Assembly (NCBI GenBank): GCA_019623805.1
Contig: CP053680.1
Span: forward strand, 2,272,001-2,336,000
Reading direction: 5' to 3'
Length of the DNA: 64,000 bases
Source: Gammaproteobacteria bacterium (ex Lamellibrachia satsuma)
Lineage (GTDB): Bacteria; Pseudomonadota; Gammaproteobacteria; Chromatiales; Chromatiaceae
Shown here in pieces: positions 42,739 through 51,445 of this stretch (positions are counted from its first letter, which is position 1; each line of letters starts with the position of its first letter). The notes beneath the pieces are model-generated. The model was not told where the DNA came from. It saw only the letters and a program-made list of their open reading frames with translations, and ran no database searches. The translations under genes were made by a program, and so were the position numbers.

Positions 42739-44036
42739 ATACCACCCTGAGTGTTATTCTGCTGCTGTCGGTACCGGGGGTACCACTGTTGCTGGCGCTT
42801 CCAGTGCTGCGCTCACGCCTGTCCTGGCCTTGTCATCTGGCCATCTTGCCTGCCGCCATTCTGTTGATCTTCCCGGCGGTCGTTTCTATTGATGTGCCGT
42901 GGCTGCTGTTTGGCACCGGGCTGGGTGTTGGTGGGGCATCCCGATTATTGTTAGCGATGTCAGTGGTACTTTGGGCGGCCGCTGCGACCCTGCTGCGGAC
43001 AGCCACCAGTCGATCAACGGACAATCACCCCGCTACATTTTTTCTGCTGACCATGGCGGGAAATCTGGGGACGATTCTCGCGACCGGGTTGGTCGGTTTT
43101 TTTGCCTTTTCGACGCTGATGGGTTACGGATTTTATGGTCTGTTGGTGACGACAGGAAACGCAGGGGCGCGGCGGGCTGGGCGCGCCTATCTTGGTCTCC
43201 TGATCCTGGCTGATCTGGCGTTATTTGAGGTTCTGTTGATCACGGCTGCAACGACAGGGGATTTAGGTTTTGAAGCAGTGCACCACGCAATGGCACAGTC
43301 ACCTTCCCTGGGTCTGTATCTGTCGATGGTTGTCTTCGGCTTTGCGGCGAAGGCAGGCATCTGGCCGTTACACTTTTGGTTACCGCTGGCGTTTCGTTCT
43401 GCCCGGCCGGTGGTGGCCCTGCTGCTGGGCGGTGTTCCGGTTGCCATTGCTCTGCTCGGAATGGTGCGGTGGTTGCCCCTTGGTGAAATTACCTCGACTA
43501 AACTGGGATTAATCATCCAGGGTATAGGCGTGGCCGCCATGCTCTATGCCATTCTAGCCGGGCTGATACGGGCGCAGTTGAAGCTGTTACCCGCCTATGC
43601 TGTCATCATAACCACAGGATTGTTTGTCACCGCCCTGGGAACTGGGCTGGCCGATCCTGCTGCATGGGAAGGGTACGGGAATTTGGCACTTTATTACATT
43701 GTCTCTCTGGGACTTGGGCTAGCGGTTCTGGCCGTCACAATCGGGTGGCTGCAGGCGAGGCGCGAATATCCTGCCACGCCTGCGATGCAGACAGCCGACT
43801 CAAACCCGTGGTTTGAACGTTGGCCTGGAGCTGTCGTGCGGTGGGGAGCGAAAATAGGGTTCTATACCTTGCCCGGGTTGCGTTCTTCATGGCTGGCTAA
43901 AATGGGCTGTCTCCGGCAGATCTGTGCCTGGCAAGGAATCTTGGATAATGTCGAACATTCTTTGCAACGCTGGACCTTTGCAAGCACCCTGCTTTTGTTG
44001 CTGGCAATGGTGTTTGTATTTCTCGCTGCTTGCTGA
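42735..44036 (+). CDS. Degenerate third D/NuoL-like subunit of the antiporter operon
   Basis: The GTG at 42735 overlaps the preceding stop; an ATG at 42699 is less likely. The protein is 433 residues with about 12-14 helices. It aligns without gaps to the second copy around the key helices, but the conserved Glu (FYELL) is Thr in AFSTLMGYGFYGLL, and the second Lys (VVKAG) is Ala in GVPVAIALLG. The first Lys and LHFWLP are kept in AAKAGIWPLHFWLP. Thus one or two proton-path elements are missing. It may be structural or transport another ion. The tail (about residues 350-433) is a further helix pair not typical of NuoL. Confidence 0.85.
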   Translation: MNTTLSVILLLSVPGVPLLLALPVLRSRLSWPCHLAILPAAILLIFPAVVSIDVPWLLFGTGLGVGGASRLLLAMSVVLWAAAATLLRTATSRSTDNHPATFFLLTMAGNLGTILATGLVGFFAFSTLMGYGFYGLLVTTGNAGARRAGRAYLGLLILADLALFEVLLITAATTGDLGFEAVHHAMAQSPSLGLYLSMVVFGFAAKAGIWPLHFWLPLAFRSARPVVALLLGGVPVAIALLGMVRWLPLGEITSTKLGLIIQGIGVAAMLYAILAGLIRAQLKLLPAYAVIITTGLFVTALGTGLADPAAWEGYGNLALYYIVSLGLGLAVLAVTIGWLQARREYPATPAMQTADSNPWFERWPGAVVRWGAKIGFYTLPGLRSSWLAKMGCLRQICAWQGILDNVEHSLQRWTFASTLLLLLAMVFVFLAAC

Positions 44037-44137
44037 ATCACTTTTGTACGGAGTTGCTGCCCCGGGAGATGGGATGTCTGGCCCAGGGTTTCTTCCTTCA
44101 CAAGCCGATGACGGCAGTGGCGTTGGCAGGTGTTTTT

Positions 44138-44161
44138 GCAGACAGATCTTGATCTGCCTGC
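44138..44161. terminator. Possible terminator after the antiporter operon
   Basis: GCAG-A-CAGATC-TT-GATCTG-C-CTGC forms a near-perfect stem about 100 bases after the operon, between convergent genes, followed by AATCTCTTTT. The very short loop would open the innermost pairs. Confidence 0.4.
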
Positions 44162-44224
44162 AATCTCTTTTCCTGCGAATCCATTGCTGTGCTTGGTTGA
44201 GGCTTTCAGTGGCCGCCGTGATGA

Positions 44225-44767
44225 TTATTTGGGTTTGAAATTAAATTTCTGCCCGCCAATAGCAGCTTCATACATGAGACCGCCTTTAGCCATGGTAAAC
44301 GTGGCCATGCCACCCACATAGCTGGCTTTCTGTTTGGTCTCGCCTGCCCCTGCAGCATTACCCGCAGTACTGGTTTGTGCATTGGTTCCTGCAGTAAGCG
44401 CGACTGCGGAGGCCTGGGCGCTGAACTCAAAACTACCGCCCGTAAATTCATCGTAGGCCCGTTTGTCCTGTAGAAAAATTATCTGGCTGAATGCTTGCCC
44501 ACCCAGCTGAAAACCGATACTGAGCTGAGTCATACTGGAATTGCCGGTATGGGTTCCTTTACGAAATACCTTTCCCTTTCCATGGGCGGCACCAATACCG
44601 ATTCCCCCTTTACCGATGGTGGGAAAAACGGCATAACCATAAGCGTTCTTGAAGAAAGTGTGGGTATCCGGGGCTTTTTTGAACTTCCCTATCGTTGACT
44701 GGACTTCATCGGCAAACAAGGGCGCCGAGAAAAATAGTATCACTAGGGTAAGAACCAACTTTTTCAT
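44225..44767 (-). CDS. SYLF/Ysc84-type lipid-binding domain protein
   Basis: The ATG at 44767 follows AGAGAAG and gives 180 residues with a signal peptide (KKLVLTLVILFFSAPLFA). The domain includes YGYAVFPTIGKGGIGIGAAHGKG, SIGFQLGGQAFSQIIFLQD and ASYVGGMATFTMAKGGLMYEAAIGG, which is the SYLF (DUF500) pattern known in Ysc84-like proteins that bind phosphoinositides in eukaryotes; the bacterial role is not settled. It is convergent with the antiporter operon and divergent from the next membrane protein gene. Confidence 0.9.
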   Translation of the reverse strand: MKKLVLTLVILFFSAPLFADEVQSTIGKFKKAPDTHTFFKNAYGYAVFPTIGKGGIGIGAAHGKGKVFRKGTHTGNSSMTQLSIGFQLGGQAFSQIIFLQDKRAYDEFTGGSFEFSAQASAVALTAGTNAQTSTAGNAAGAGETKQKASYVGGMATFTMAKGGLMYEAAIGGQKFNFKPK

Positions 44768-44846
44768 TACGACTTCTCTTTTTCGTCTCACAGAGGGTAT
44801 TTTAGCAGGCTCTAGAAATTTGGTCCCGTTTCGCTCAAGGGCCGTT

Positions 44847-44878
44847 CCCTAAGTTTATTTAAGCGCTAACCTTAGGGA
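44847..44878. repeat. Inverted repeat between divergent SYLF and membrane-protein genes
   Basis: TCCCTAAG and CTTAGGGA form a perfect 8-bp inverted repeat with a spacer of about 16 bases in the divergent promoter region. It could be an operator; no known consensus fits. Confidence 0.35.
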
Positions 44879-44921
44879 GGCAGGTGCGGTTTTTCACTGG
44901 CAATCGGGGGAGGGATGCAGC

Positions 44922-47132
44922 ATGCCAAGCGAACATGGAACTGACGGGGCGAGAGACGGGTTGCAGGCTTGGGCCTGGTTGCCATTAATCCTGCTGCTAT
45001 CCTTACATGTTCAGCTGGCGGACATGGTGAAATTGTCGGCACCCTGGTTGATCCTGCCTTTGGCGCTGTGGCTGGGCCAAAGGTATGGCAAGATGGGGTT
45101 GGCGGTGGTGGCGCTCGGCGGTCTTGGGTTGCCGTTATCCATCTCCTACGATGCTATCAGTCTGCCGGCATACCCGGACCTCTATCTTGCTGCCCTGTTT
45201 CTCGCTTGGTTACCGAGCAGACCAGAACCGCTGCAGCGCTTTGCAATCCGTACCCTCCCGGCTTGGGTGTTGCCCTTGATCCTGGGGTTGCTGGCTCTGA
45301 GCCTGGGGTTATGGGGAGAGCGCTACAGTGGCGACATCAAGCTGCAGGCGGTGTTTCACTTCCGGGTATTACTCTATCTGTTTGTATTCTCGCTGGGACT
45401 CTCCCGCGTCTCCCTGGGTGTGGCTCTGGGATCGCTGATCGGGGTAACCCTGTTTGGCGTACTACTGGATGGGTTTCAGCTGCCGCGGGATGCCGCAGTA
45501 TGGCTGGGTGCCATCCGGGCCGATCTGCCCTTGTTGGGGTTGACTGAGCTGAAATATCTAAAGCTGGACTTCATCCTGGACACGCCTGCAGAGTTCCTGG
45601 CTGCCACCGGCTACCTGCTATTGGGACGCACGCTTCGTCCGCCACAGACTGCGGCGATGCCGCAGACTCTGAACCCGGGCCTTGCCGCCGTGCTGCTGGG
45701 GCTATTGCTTCTGGGTCTTGGGCGCGAGTTGAATCTCTGGTTGGTTAATGCCCTGGTCGATCCCGATTACCACAGATTCTGGAAGTTGCCTGTCTACTGG
45801 CGCTGGTTTGGCGTGGCAGAGGCCATACCACTGGCGGCGCTTATTGCCGGTCGGTATCTGGGTTACCCCGGACTGGTGGCACTGCTGGCTGGCGTTGTGG
45901 TTATGTGGGGTTTGGAAGGTGGCATGCGGGCTGGTTTCGAACTGTCACAATTCAGACCCTATATCTTGCTGAGCACTCCTCTGTATGTGTTCGGCTTTGG
46001 CAGCCTGGGGATACAGATCCGAGCGCTACTCGAAAATCGCACCGTCCCCTGGTGGTCGAACGCCTGGGCTTTTTATCTGTTACTGGTGTTGGTCGTCCTG
46101 CTCCAGTTGTGGCCACTTGAGTCACCACTCGATCTCTATTGGCTGTGCGCGCTTTTTGTTGTCATCACGGGAGCTAGCCTGCTGGTGCCCCGGCTTTGGC
46201 AGTGGCTTGCACCACTAAGTAAAAAGCATACCGGCTGGCTGGCGTTGATCAGTCTTTGTCTGTTGCTCTATTCCGTGCTGGCAAACTACCAGGCGGCTTG
46301 GGAGGCTTTGCAAGTCTTGGGAGACCAGCTGAACCTGTTTTGGTTACTGGCACTGGGCCAGCAGGTGGATCTGGAGTTGGATAACCGCATGCTGCTTGCC
46401 AGTCTGGCCCTGCTTGGTATGGGCGTTGTCATCTTTGCAGTTCGTGCCGCACTGGCTGCCGCTGACGATCTCTGGGGCGATCTGGTGGAGCTGAGGGATC
46501 GCCTCACCGGATCACAAGACAAAGGGGAAAGCGTACCAACGGCAGGCGGTGGTGGTGGGGAACAGTTGGAAATTACGGTTGTCGACCTACTCAACCGGTG
46601 GCTTGGACGCCTTGGGTGGGGCTGTGTTGCAGCTGCATTGCTACTGCCCGCAACCATCGGTGGGCAGGCAGCCTGGCAGTCGTATAGCAAGCAACAGGCG
46701 CGGGCGGCAGAACGTTTGGCGAGGAAGTCGCAAATGCCGGAGCGCAGGCAGCATTCCAGGCAAGACATAGACTCCCAGCTGTTGGCTGCGGTGGAGGAAT
46801 TCACCGCCTCATGGCCCACGACTCAGGTCCATGCCGGATACGGACGCATGAGTTATGATATCGACTGGTACCAGCATCCGGACTACCCAAGCGAACGTCT
46901 GCGTATTTATCTGGTCGTTAATACGCCGGATGCCCGCAGGACTGAGGCGAGTCTGAGTGAACGCAGGCAGCGTGCGCTGAAGGTATACGTCTCCAGATTG
47001 AAACAGGGTCGTTTCGGCCTTTGGGTGGAGACGCGGTCGGAGGAAAACCGGCAGCGAAAACAGGCCATCGCTGATCAGATTGAGGCGTCCATAGTCGCAC
47101 GTGCAGGACAGCTGCCCACTGGAGAGCTGTAG
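44922..47132 (+). CDS. Large polytopic membrane protein of unknown function
   Basis: I do not recognise this 736-residue protein. GGGAGG precedes the ATG. Residues 1-500 contain roughly fourteen hydrophobic helices, several in tight pairs. The opening LILPLALWLGQRYGKMGLAVVALGG recalls MASE1-type sensor regions but the match is weak. After a cytoplasmic-looking linker (about 505-560, with a Gly-rich AGGGGGEQLEI) there is another helix (LGWGCVAAALLLPATIGG) and then a soluble tail (about 600-736) with many Arg/Glu, VNTPDARRTEASLSERR and KVYVSRLKQGRFGLWVE. No enzymatic motif is seen. It stands between a minus-strand SYLF gene and a convergent coiled-coil gene. Confidence 0.7.
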   Translation: MPSEHGTDGARDGLQAWAWLPLILLLSLHVQLADMVKLSAPWLILPLALWLGQRYGKMGLAVVALGGLGLPLSISYDAISLPAYPDLYLAALFLAWLPSRPEPLQRFAIRTLPAWVLPLILGLLALSLGLWGERYSGDIKLQAVFHFRVLLYLFVFSLGLSRVSLGVALGSLIGVTLFGVLLDGFQLPRDAAVWLGAIRADLPLLGLTELKYLKLDFILDTPAEFLAATGYLLLGRTLRPPQTAAMPQTLNPGLAAVLLGLLLLGLGRELNLWLVNALVDPDYHRFWKLPVYWRWFGVAEAIPLAALIAGRYLGYPGLVALLAGVVVMWGLEGGMRAGFELSQFRPYILLSTPLYVFGFGSLGIQIRALLENRTVPWWSNAWAFYLLLVLVVLLQLWPLESPLDLYWLCALFVVITGASLLVPRLWQWLAPLSKKHTGWLALISLCLLLYSVLANYQAAWEALQVLGDQLNLFWLLALGQQVDLELDNRMLLASLALLGMGVVIFAVRAALAAADDLWGDLVELRDRLTGSQDKGESVPTAGGGGGEQLEITVVDLLNRWLGRLGWGCVAAALLLPATIGGQAAWQSYSKQQARAAERLARKSQMPERRQHSRQDIDSQLLAAVEEFTASWPTTQVHAGYGRMSYDIDWYQHPDYPSERLRIYLVVNTPDARRTEASLSERRQRALKVYVSRLKQGRFGLWVETRSEENRQRKQAIADQIEASIVARAGQLPTGEL

Positions 47133-47195
47133 GGTTCTCCCCTTTTGCGTCTACAAGCGGGCATTAGCAAGCCTTTGGGTTTGGGCCTGTCTCGG

Positions 47196-48122
47196 TTAAG
47201 AGAGGTTTAACTCGGCGGCATGTACCAGGCGGATGGAATAGGCGCGGCGGGCTTCCCGCAGCTTATCATCAAATTCCTGGATGTTGGATTCGATCAGTGC
47301 GACCAGCTCTCCCTGGCTGAGGATATCCCGCGCATTTGTAGCAAGGTCCCCGTTGAGTGCCTCGATTCGCTTTTGCGCCCTTTTCTCTGCCAGATTGATT
47401 ATCTGAGCCTGCCCGAAAACCTTCGGGGCAGGGGTTTCAGTGGCCAGCATTGATCCTTCGGCGTCTATCTGCTTCTCTATGGCATTGGCTTGCTGCTCCA
47501 GTTCTTCGATGCGCTGATAGATATCCTTGCGGATCTGGAACAGGTTGCCGACACCCTCTTCGGCCCACTGCTGGATCTCTGTGAAATACTCTGTCTTCAC
47601 CATCTGCACGGCTGTAATGGAGTCGGGCATTGACAGAATATGTTCGTAAACGGTTTTCCAGCTACTCTTCCGTCCTTTGTACAGCTGGCTCATGTAGCGC
47701 AACAGTTGGCCGAGGGCCTCACTGTAGTCGTAGTTGGGGCAAGCTTTACTCATTGCTTCAATGACGTCGGCGTAGTCAGCGGCGGTAACAAGAAATGCAT
47801 CACCGGAATTCTGAGAAAAACCTTCTCCATAGATACGAATCAGTCGCTGCAGAAAATTACTGTACTCTCCAGGAATCAGTTGGGTATTCCGGCTGCGGAT
47901 AATGCAGGAGAGTTCCAGCAGCATCTCCTGAATCTGGCTGATATTGGCCGTGGGGGCCTGGTGCAGGAGTACCGACTCAAAATAGTCCATATAGTCCACC
48001 AGGATCTGTTGCGATTTACCTGGTGCGAGGAAAGGCTTCTGGCCGCAATAGACCTGCTGCAGATCTTTTCTATGCTGCAGGATCTGGTTCGGTGTCCTCA
48101 GTTTTAGGTTATGCATGTTCAT
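47196..48122 (-). CDS. Coiled-coil protein of unknown function
   Basis: The 308-residue protein has no signal peptide or membrane helix. It is largely helical: RNTQLIPGEYSNFLQRLIRIYG and YDYSEALGQLLRYMSQLYKG, then a heptad-rich region DIYQRIEELEQQANAIEKQID followed by another near KRAQKRIEALNGDLATNARD. I find no known motif. The start at 48122 (or the Met two codons later) lies in very AT-rich DNA without a clear ribosome site. It is convergent with the large membrane protein gene. The function is unknown. Confidence 0.65.
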   Translation of the reverse strand: MNMHNLKLRTPNQILQHRKDLQQVYCGQKPFLAPGKSQQILVDYMDYFESVLLHQAPTANISQIQEMLLELSCIIRSRNTQLIPGEYSNFLQRLIRIYGEGFSQNSGDAFLVTAADYADVIEAMSKACPNYDYSEALGQLLRYMSQLYKGRKSSWKTVYEHILSMPDSITAVQMVKTEYFTEIQQWAEEGVGNLFQIRKDIYQRIEELEQQANAIEKQIDAEGSMLATETPAPKVFGQAQIINLAEKRAQKRIEALNGDLATNARDILSQGELVALIESNIQEFDDKLREARRAYSIRLVHAAELNLS

Positions 48123-48487
48123 GATTCAGTAATATATCATAAACTAATATACTGTGTTGGAACCGTGCCACATTTTTTACATCAAAACCACTCTTTTCGA
48201 GATCAGAACGCCTTCCCATGATGTTTTACCACAAGCGATGTTAAGGTATTTACGATGGTTATAGCTAGTAACTGATTGATTGTTTGAATTATTTTTAATG
48301 TTGTTATTGAATTGATCACTAAGATCAAAAGCATGTCACCCTGTGAACAAACCTACTAAATTACCGTGTATTTTTCAAAGGAAATATTGACGGTGTGCCT
48401 AATCCCTATACGAGGCACGCGTTCTCTGTATTGAGCGTTGCTACAATGACGCCATAGGTGACGAATCAATTTTCGGGAGTGAGGTGT
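48123..48487. other. AT-rich intergenic region with divergent promoters
   Basis: These 365 bases separate the starts of the coiled-coil and CDGSH genes. No gene is evident. An inverted repeat TTGATC-5-GATCAA lies at 48312-48328. TTGCTACAAT (48438-48447) looks like an extended -10 element for the CDGSH gene. Confidence 0.45.
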
Positions 48488-48742
48488 ATGGAAAAAGGAA
48501 AAGTTGCAGCAAGAGAGCCGGTTTCTGTGGAGTTGCAGGCGGGTAAAGAGTACTGGTGGTGTGCCTGTGGGCGGTCAAAAAATCAGCCGTATTGTGATGG
48601 CTCGCATCAGGGGACGGAGATATCACCACTGGGGTTCAGAGCGGAGAAATCAGGGGAAGCCTGGCTCTGTATGTGTAAGCAGACGGCCAATCCGCCCTAT
48701 TGTGACGGCAGTCACGAGAATATTGTCGAAGAGACGGATTGA
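48488..48742 (+). CDS. Double CDGSH iron-sulfur protein
   Basis: The 84-residue protein starts at 48488 after GAGTGAGG. It holds two CDGSH cluster motifs, [16 protein letters not shown] (about residues 25-40) and [16 protein letters not shown] (about 62-77). Each has three Cys and one His to bind a [2Fe-2S] cluster, as in mitoNEET-like proteins and bacterial two-motif members. These act in redox or cluster transfer; the partner is unknown. It is a single gene followed by a dispersed palindromic repeat. Confidence 0.93.
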   Translation: MEKGKVAAREPVSVELQAGKEYWWCACGRSKNQPYCDGSHQGTEISPLGFRAEKSGEAWLCMCKQTANPPYCDGSHENIVEETD

Positions 48743-48789
48743 TCCTTTTGGCCTCTGTTTCAGTAGGGCGGAGGATAGTTTGAACACAG

Positions 48790-48898
48790 ATTTTGGAGTG
48801 AACGTAGGGTGCGCGAGGCGCACCCTACCGGATGAATTAAACGCCACTCATCATCTTTTCAGGATGGTTTGAATTCCGAAACCTGAGTTTGAACATGA
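48790..48898. repeat. Dispersed palindromic repeat, copy R1
   Basis: GTAGGGTGCGC (48804-48814) pairs perfectly with GCGCACCCTAC (48818-48828) over a 3-base loop. The adjoining part, with GATGAATTAAACG, TTTTCAGGATGGTTTGAA and CCGAAACCTGAGTT, recurs near 57722-57790 (opposite orientation) and near 60030-60110 (same orientation). Confidence 0.6.
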
Positions 48899-48916
48899 CA
48901 GGGATCCATTTTTCCC

Positions 48917-50498
48917 TCAAAGGGGTTTCAGCTGCTTACGGGCCTGATCGCTTAGAGGGATCAGGTCCCCGGCATTGACCTGGTCGATCGTCTCATAACC
49001 CATGATGCGCAGGTAGTCCTGCAGCATCTCACGAGTCCCACCAAAGAAGTTGGCGATTCTCTGTGCGCCCTTGTCGATATCGATGCGTTGACGCAGTTCC
49101 CCTTTCTGGGTGGTGATCCCCACAGGACACTCATTAGGAGCCACAGGCGCGATAGTATTCGCAACCGAGAGCAAACAGGGCGGCGGTGGCCAGGGCGCAG
49201 GCATCCGCACCCAAGGCCAGGGCTTTCATGATGTCAGCCGGTGTGCGTACGCCTCCAGTGGCAATGAGGGTGACCGGCCGTTGCGGATGGGCCAGGTTAT
49301 GCTTGTCGATAAGGTGACGGGCGATAGGGAGCGCCTCTGTCAGTGGCATGCCGAACTGGTCGCGCACATAGGTGGGAGCAGCGCCGGTGCCACCGCCGAA
49401 ACCGTCAATGGTAATGAAGTCCGGCAGCAGGGAGAGGGCGGATGTGGTGTCGGCAGCCACTTCGTTAGCCGCGAATTTGATGCCGATGGGACGGTCGCCA
49501 CCATCCAGGTCACGGATCTGTTTGATCCGCTGCTGCATCTGCTTCAAGTTTTCGATGTCGGGAAAACGGGCTGGTGAATGAGCAGTGGTACCTGGCACCA
49601 ATCCCCGAACTTCAGCGATATCCCCCTGTACTTTGTCTCCAGGCAGTTCACCACCCAGGCCGGGTTTGGCGGATTGTCCCAGTTTGATCTCGATGGCATC
49701 TGCCTTGGCGATAGCCTGCTCATTCCAGCCGAAGTAACCGCTTGCCATTTCCAGGATATATATTGCGGCGGCCGCTCGTTCTTCGGGCAGCATGCCTCCT
49801 TCACCAGAGCAGGTCAGGGTGCCGGCGAGTTGGCTACCACTAGCCAGTGCGACCTTGGCCTCCTTCGAGAGGGCGCCGAAGGACATATGGGAGACGTAGG
49901 CCGGTAGTGTGATGTGCAGTGGTTTGCCGGCGCCCCGGCCGATGGTAACAGCGGTGTTTACTGTCTGCCCGGAGAGTCTGGGGGGACGTTGGAGCTGTCC
50001 TGCACGCAGGTGAAAATGGTCGAAGTCCGGTAGTGAAGGCAGCATCGGAGTAGGGGCGCCCATCGCCTCAATACCGGGTTTTAGCCCTTTCGCCAGCCGC
50101 TTGATCAGGTAGTGTCCACGGGCGTCCTGATGCCAGCGTCGCCACTCTCCCTGGTAGCCCGCAAAACTGGCCTCTGGCAGGGGATCGACCGCAGCGGCAT
50201 CAATGTAGACTGAATTGTCACGAATCTCTGCGGGATAGGTGGCGATCCGGTCCTTTGGATTGTAGGGGGAGACGCCGGTCTTCAGATCAAAATTCCACTG
50301 GTGCAGTGGGCAGATTGCCTCGCCGTTTTCCACATGCCCACGGGACATCTGCCCCTCCCGATGGGGGCAACGATCCTCCAACGCATAGACCTGACCCTGG
50401 TCAAGGAACAGGGCCAGGGGTCTGCCGCGAACCGTGACGTGAAAACCGTGTCCGGGCTCCAGTTCCGCCAGGTCGCAGACTTTATGTGGTGCATCCAT
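48917..50498 (-). pseudogene. Rieske-domain/FMN glutamate-synthase-like protein, split by a frameshift
   Basis: The first frame (50498 to 49134, 454 residues) has a Rieske [2Fe-2S] domain with CPHREGQMSRGH and ICPLHQWNFD, then a glutamate-synthase-type FMN barrel with PAYVSHMSFGALSKEAK, GEGGMLPEER, DGFGGGTGAAP and ATGGVRTPADIMKALALGADA. It stops right after EYYRACGS. The next frame (from about 49133 to 48917) continues with NECPVGITTQKGELRQRIDI and RIANFFGGTREMLQDYL, exactly the expected C-terminus. Dropping one T at the TCC-TAA junction would restore a single protein of about 526 residues. This may be an assembly error, a recent mutation or +1 frameshifting. It is read downstream of the barrel gene at 51350. 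Confidence 0.82.
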
Positions 50499-50519
50499 TG
50501 AATATTTCCTCGTGTGGAT

Positions 50520-51350
50520 TCAGAACATCCTGCCAAATACCAGTCGGATCAAACCCAGGCCATCGCCAAAACGATAACCCAGCCCAATGCGGGGCAGTTC
50601 GAATGTACCGGTGTCCGTGTTCGTTGACAGATCAACCGTGAAACCGACCTCCCATAACACATCCACCTCTTGAGTTTGTCCAAGGGGATTGACAAAATCC
50701 AGGTCGCCGAAATAGAGCTGGTTCATGGCATAGGCATTGAATCTGGCCTTCCAGCCAAAGTGATTAAGATTGGTCGGAAGTAAAACATCAAGGCCGGTTT
50801 CAAAGGAGTAGTAGTCATCCCGGATATCGCTTTCATGCAGCTGATAACCCGCATAGCGTAAGCGGTTGCCAAACAGAAGATCGTAGCTGCGCCAGTCAAA
50901 ATTGTAGCGGCTTTCCAGACCGATGGAGTAGATCCAGGCGAAGTCGCTGCCACTGCTGGCCTTGCCAACGCCCAGGTCGACAAGCGGGGTGAGAATCCAC
51001 TGTTCTGAAACCGGCAGATGGAAATGGAGGCCGGGTACGAAACTCAGGGTCCCAAGCTGCTCCTGCAGGTTAGGGATCTCAAGGTCTCTGAAATCAAAGT
51101 TGAATAGACCGATAGTGACTGGTGTGGTGACTTCCAGCCCCCAACCATATTCCTCTATGGTGCGCAGGTCGCAGGAGAGGGGGATATTGAATACCGTGAC
51201 CGTGCGGTCCCGGGTGGCATAGATTCCTGAGCCGATAAAGGGGGCGAAGGCGTAGTTTGGCAGCTCTTCCTGTTGCAATGTCTGTACTGCTGCCTGCGAT
51301 GAAGTGCAGAACATGAGCAACAAAATGAAGCAAAATCTCGTGAGAGCCAT
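50520..51350 (-). CDS. Outer-membrane beta-barrel protein
   Basis: A signal peptide (TRFCFILLLMFCTSSQAA) is followed by about 255 residues of alternating strand pattern, for example YAFAPFIGSGIYATRD, GWGLEVTTPVTIGLFNFD, LRYAGYQLHESDIRDDYYSF and LWEVGFTVDL. It ends in RLVFGRMF with C-terminal Phe, as usual for BAM-inserted barrels. Family is not certain (Solitary outer-membrane autotransporter-like beta-domain proteins look similar). The Rieske/FMN gene starts 22 bases after its stop. It is divergent from the large AsmA-like gene 65-100 bases away. Confidence 0.75.
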   Translation of the reverse strand: MALTRFCFILLLMFCTSSQAAVQTLQQEELPNYAFAPFIGSGIYATRDRTVTVFNIPLSCDLRTIEEYGWGLEVTTPVTIGLFNFDFRDLEIPNLQEQLGTLSFVPGLHFHLPVSEQWILTPLVDLGVGKASSGSDFAWIYSIGLESRYNFDWRSYDLLFGNRLRYAGYQLHESDIRDDYYSFETGLDVLLPTNLNHFGWKARFNAYAMNQLYFGDLDFVNPLGQTQEVDVLWEVGFTVDLSTNTDTGTFELPRIGLGYRFGDGLGLIRLVFGRMF

Positions 51351-51383
51351 CTATTCCTTATCCGGCAAGGTTAAGGGCTATTA

Positions 51384-51412
51384 TTGGCGTATGAGATATA
51401 TCACACAATATA
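51384..51412 (+). promoter_or_regulatory. Possible promoter of the large AsmA-like gene
   Basis: TTGGCG (51384-51389), a 17-base spacer and AATATA (51407-51412) could form a promoter. Transcription would then begin after the ATG at 51416, favouring the start at 51446 or 51455. Confidence 0.35.
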
Positions 51413-51445
51413 TAAATGTTTCCGCGCAGTGTGTCAGTCTTAAAC

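Noticed and set aside
48312-48328. TTGATC-5-GATCAA as an FNR box
   Set aside because: FNR sites need four bases between TTGAT and ATCAA; here the spacing is seven. It is listed only as an inverted repeat in the intergenic entry.
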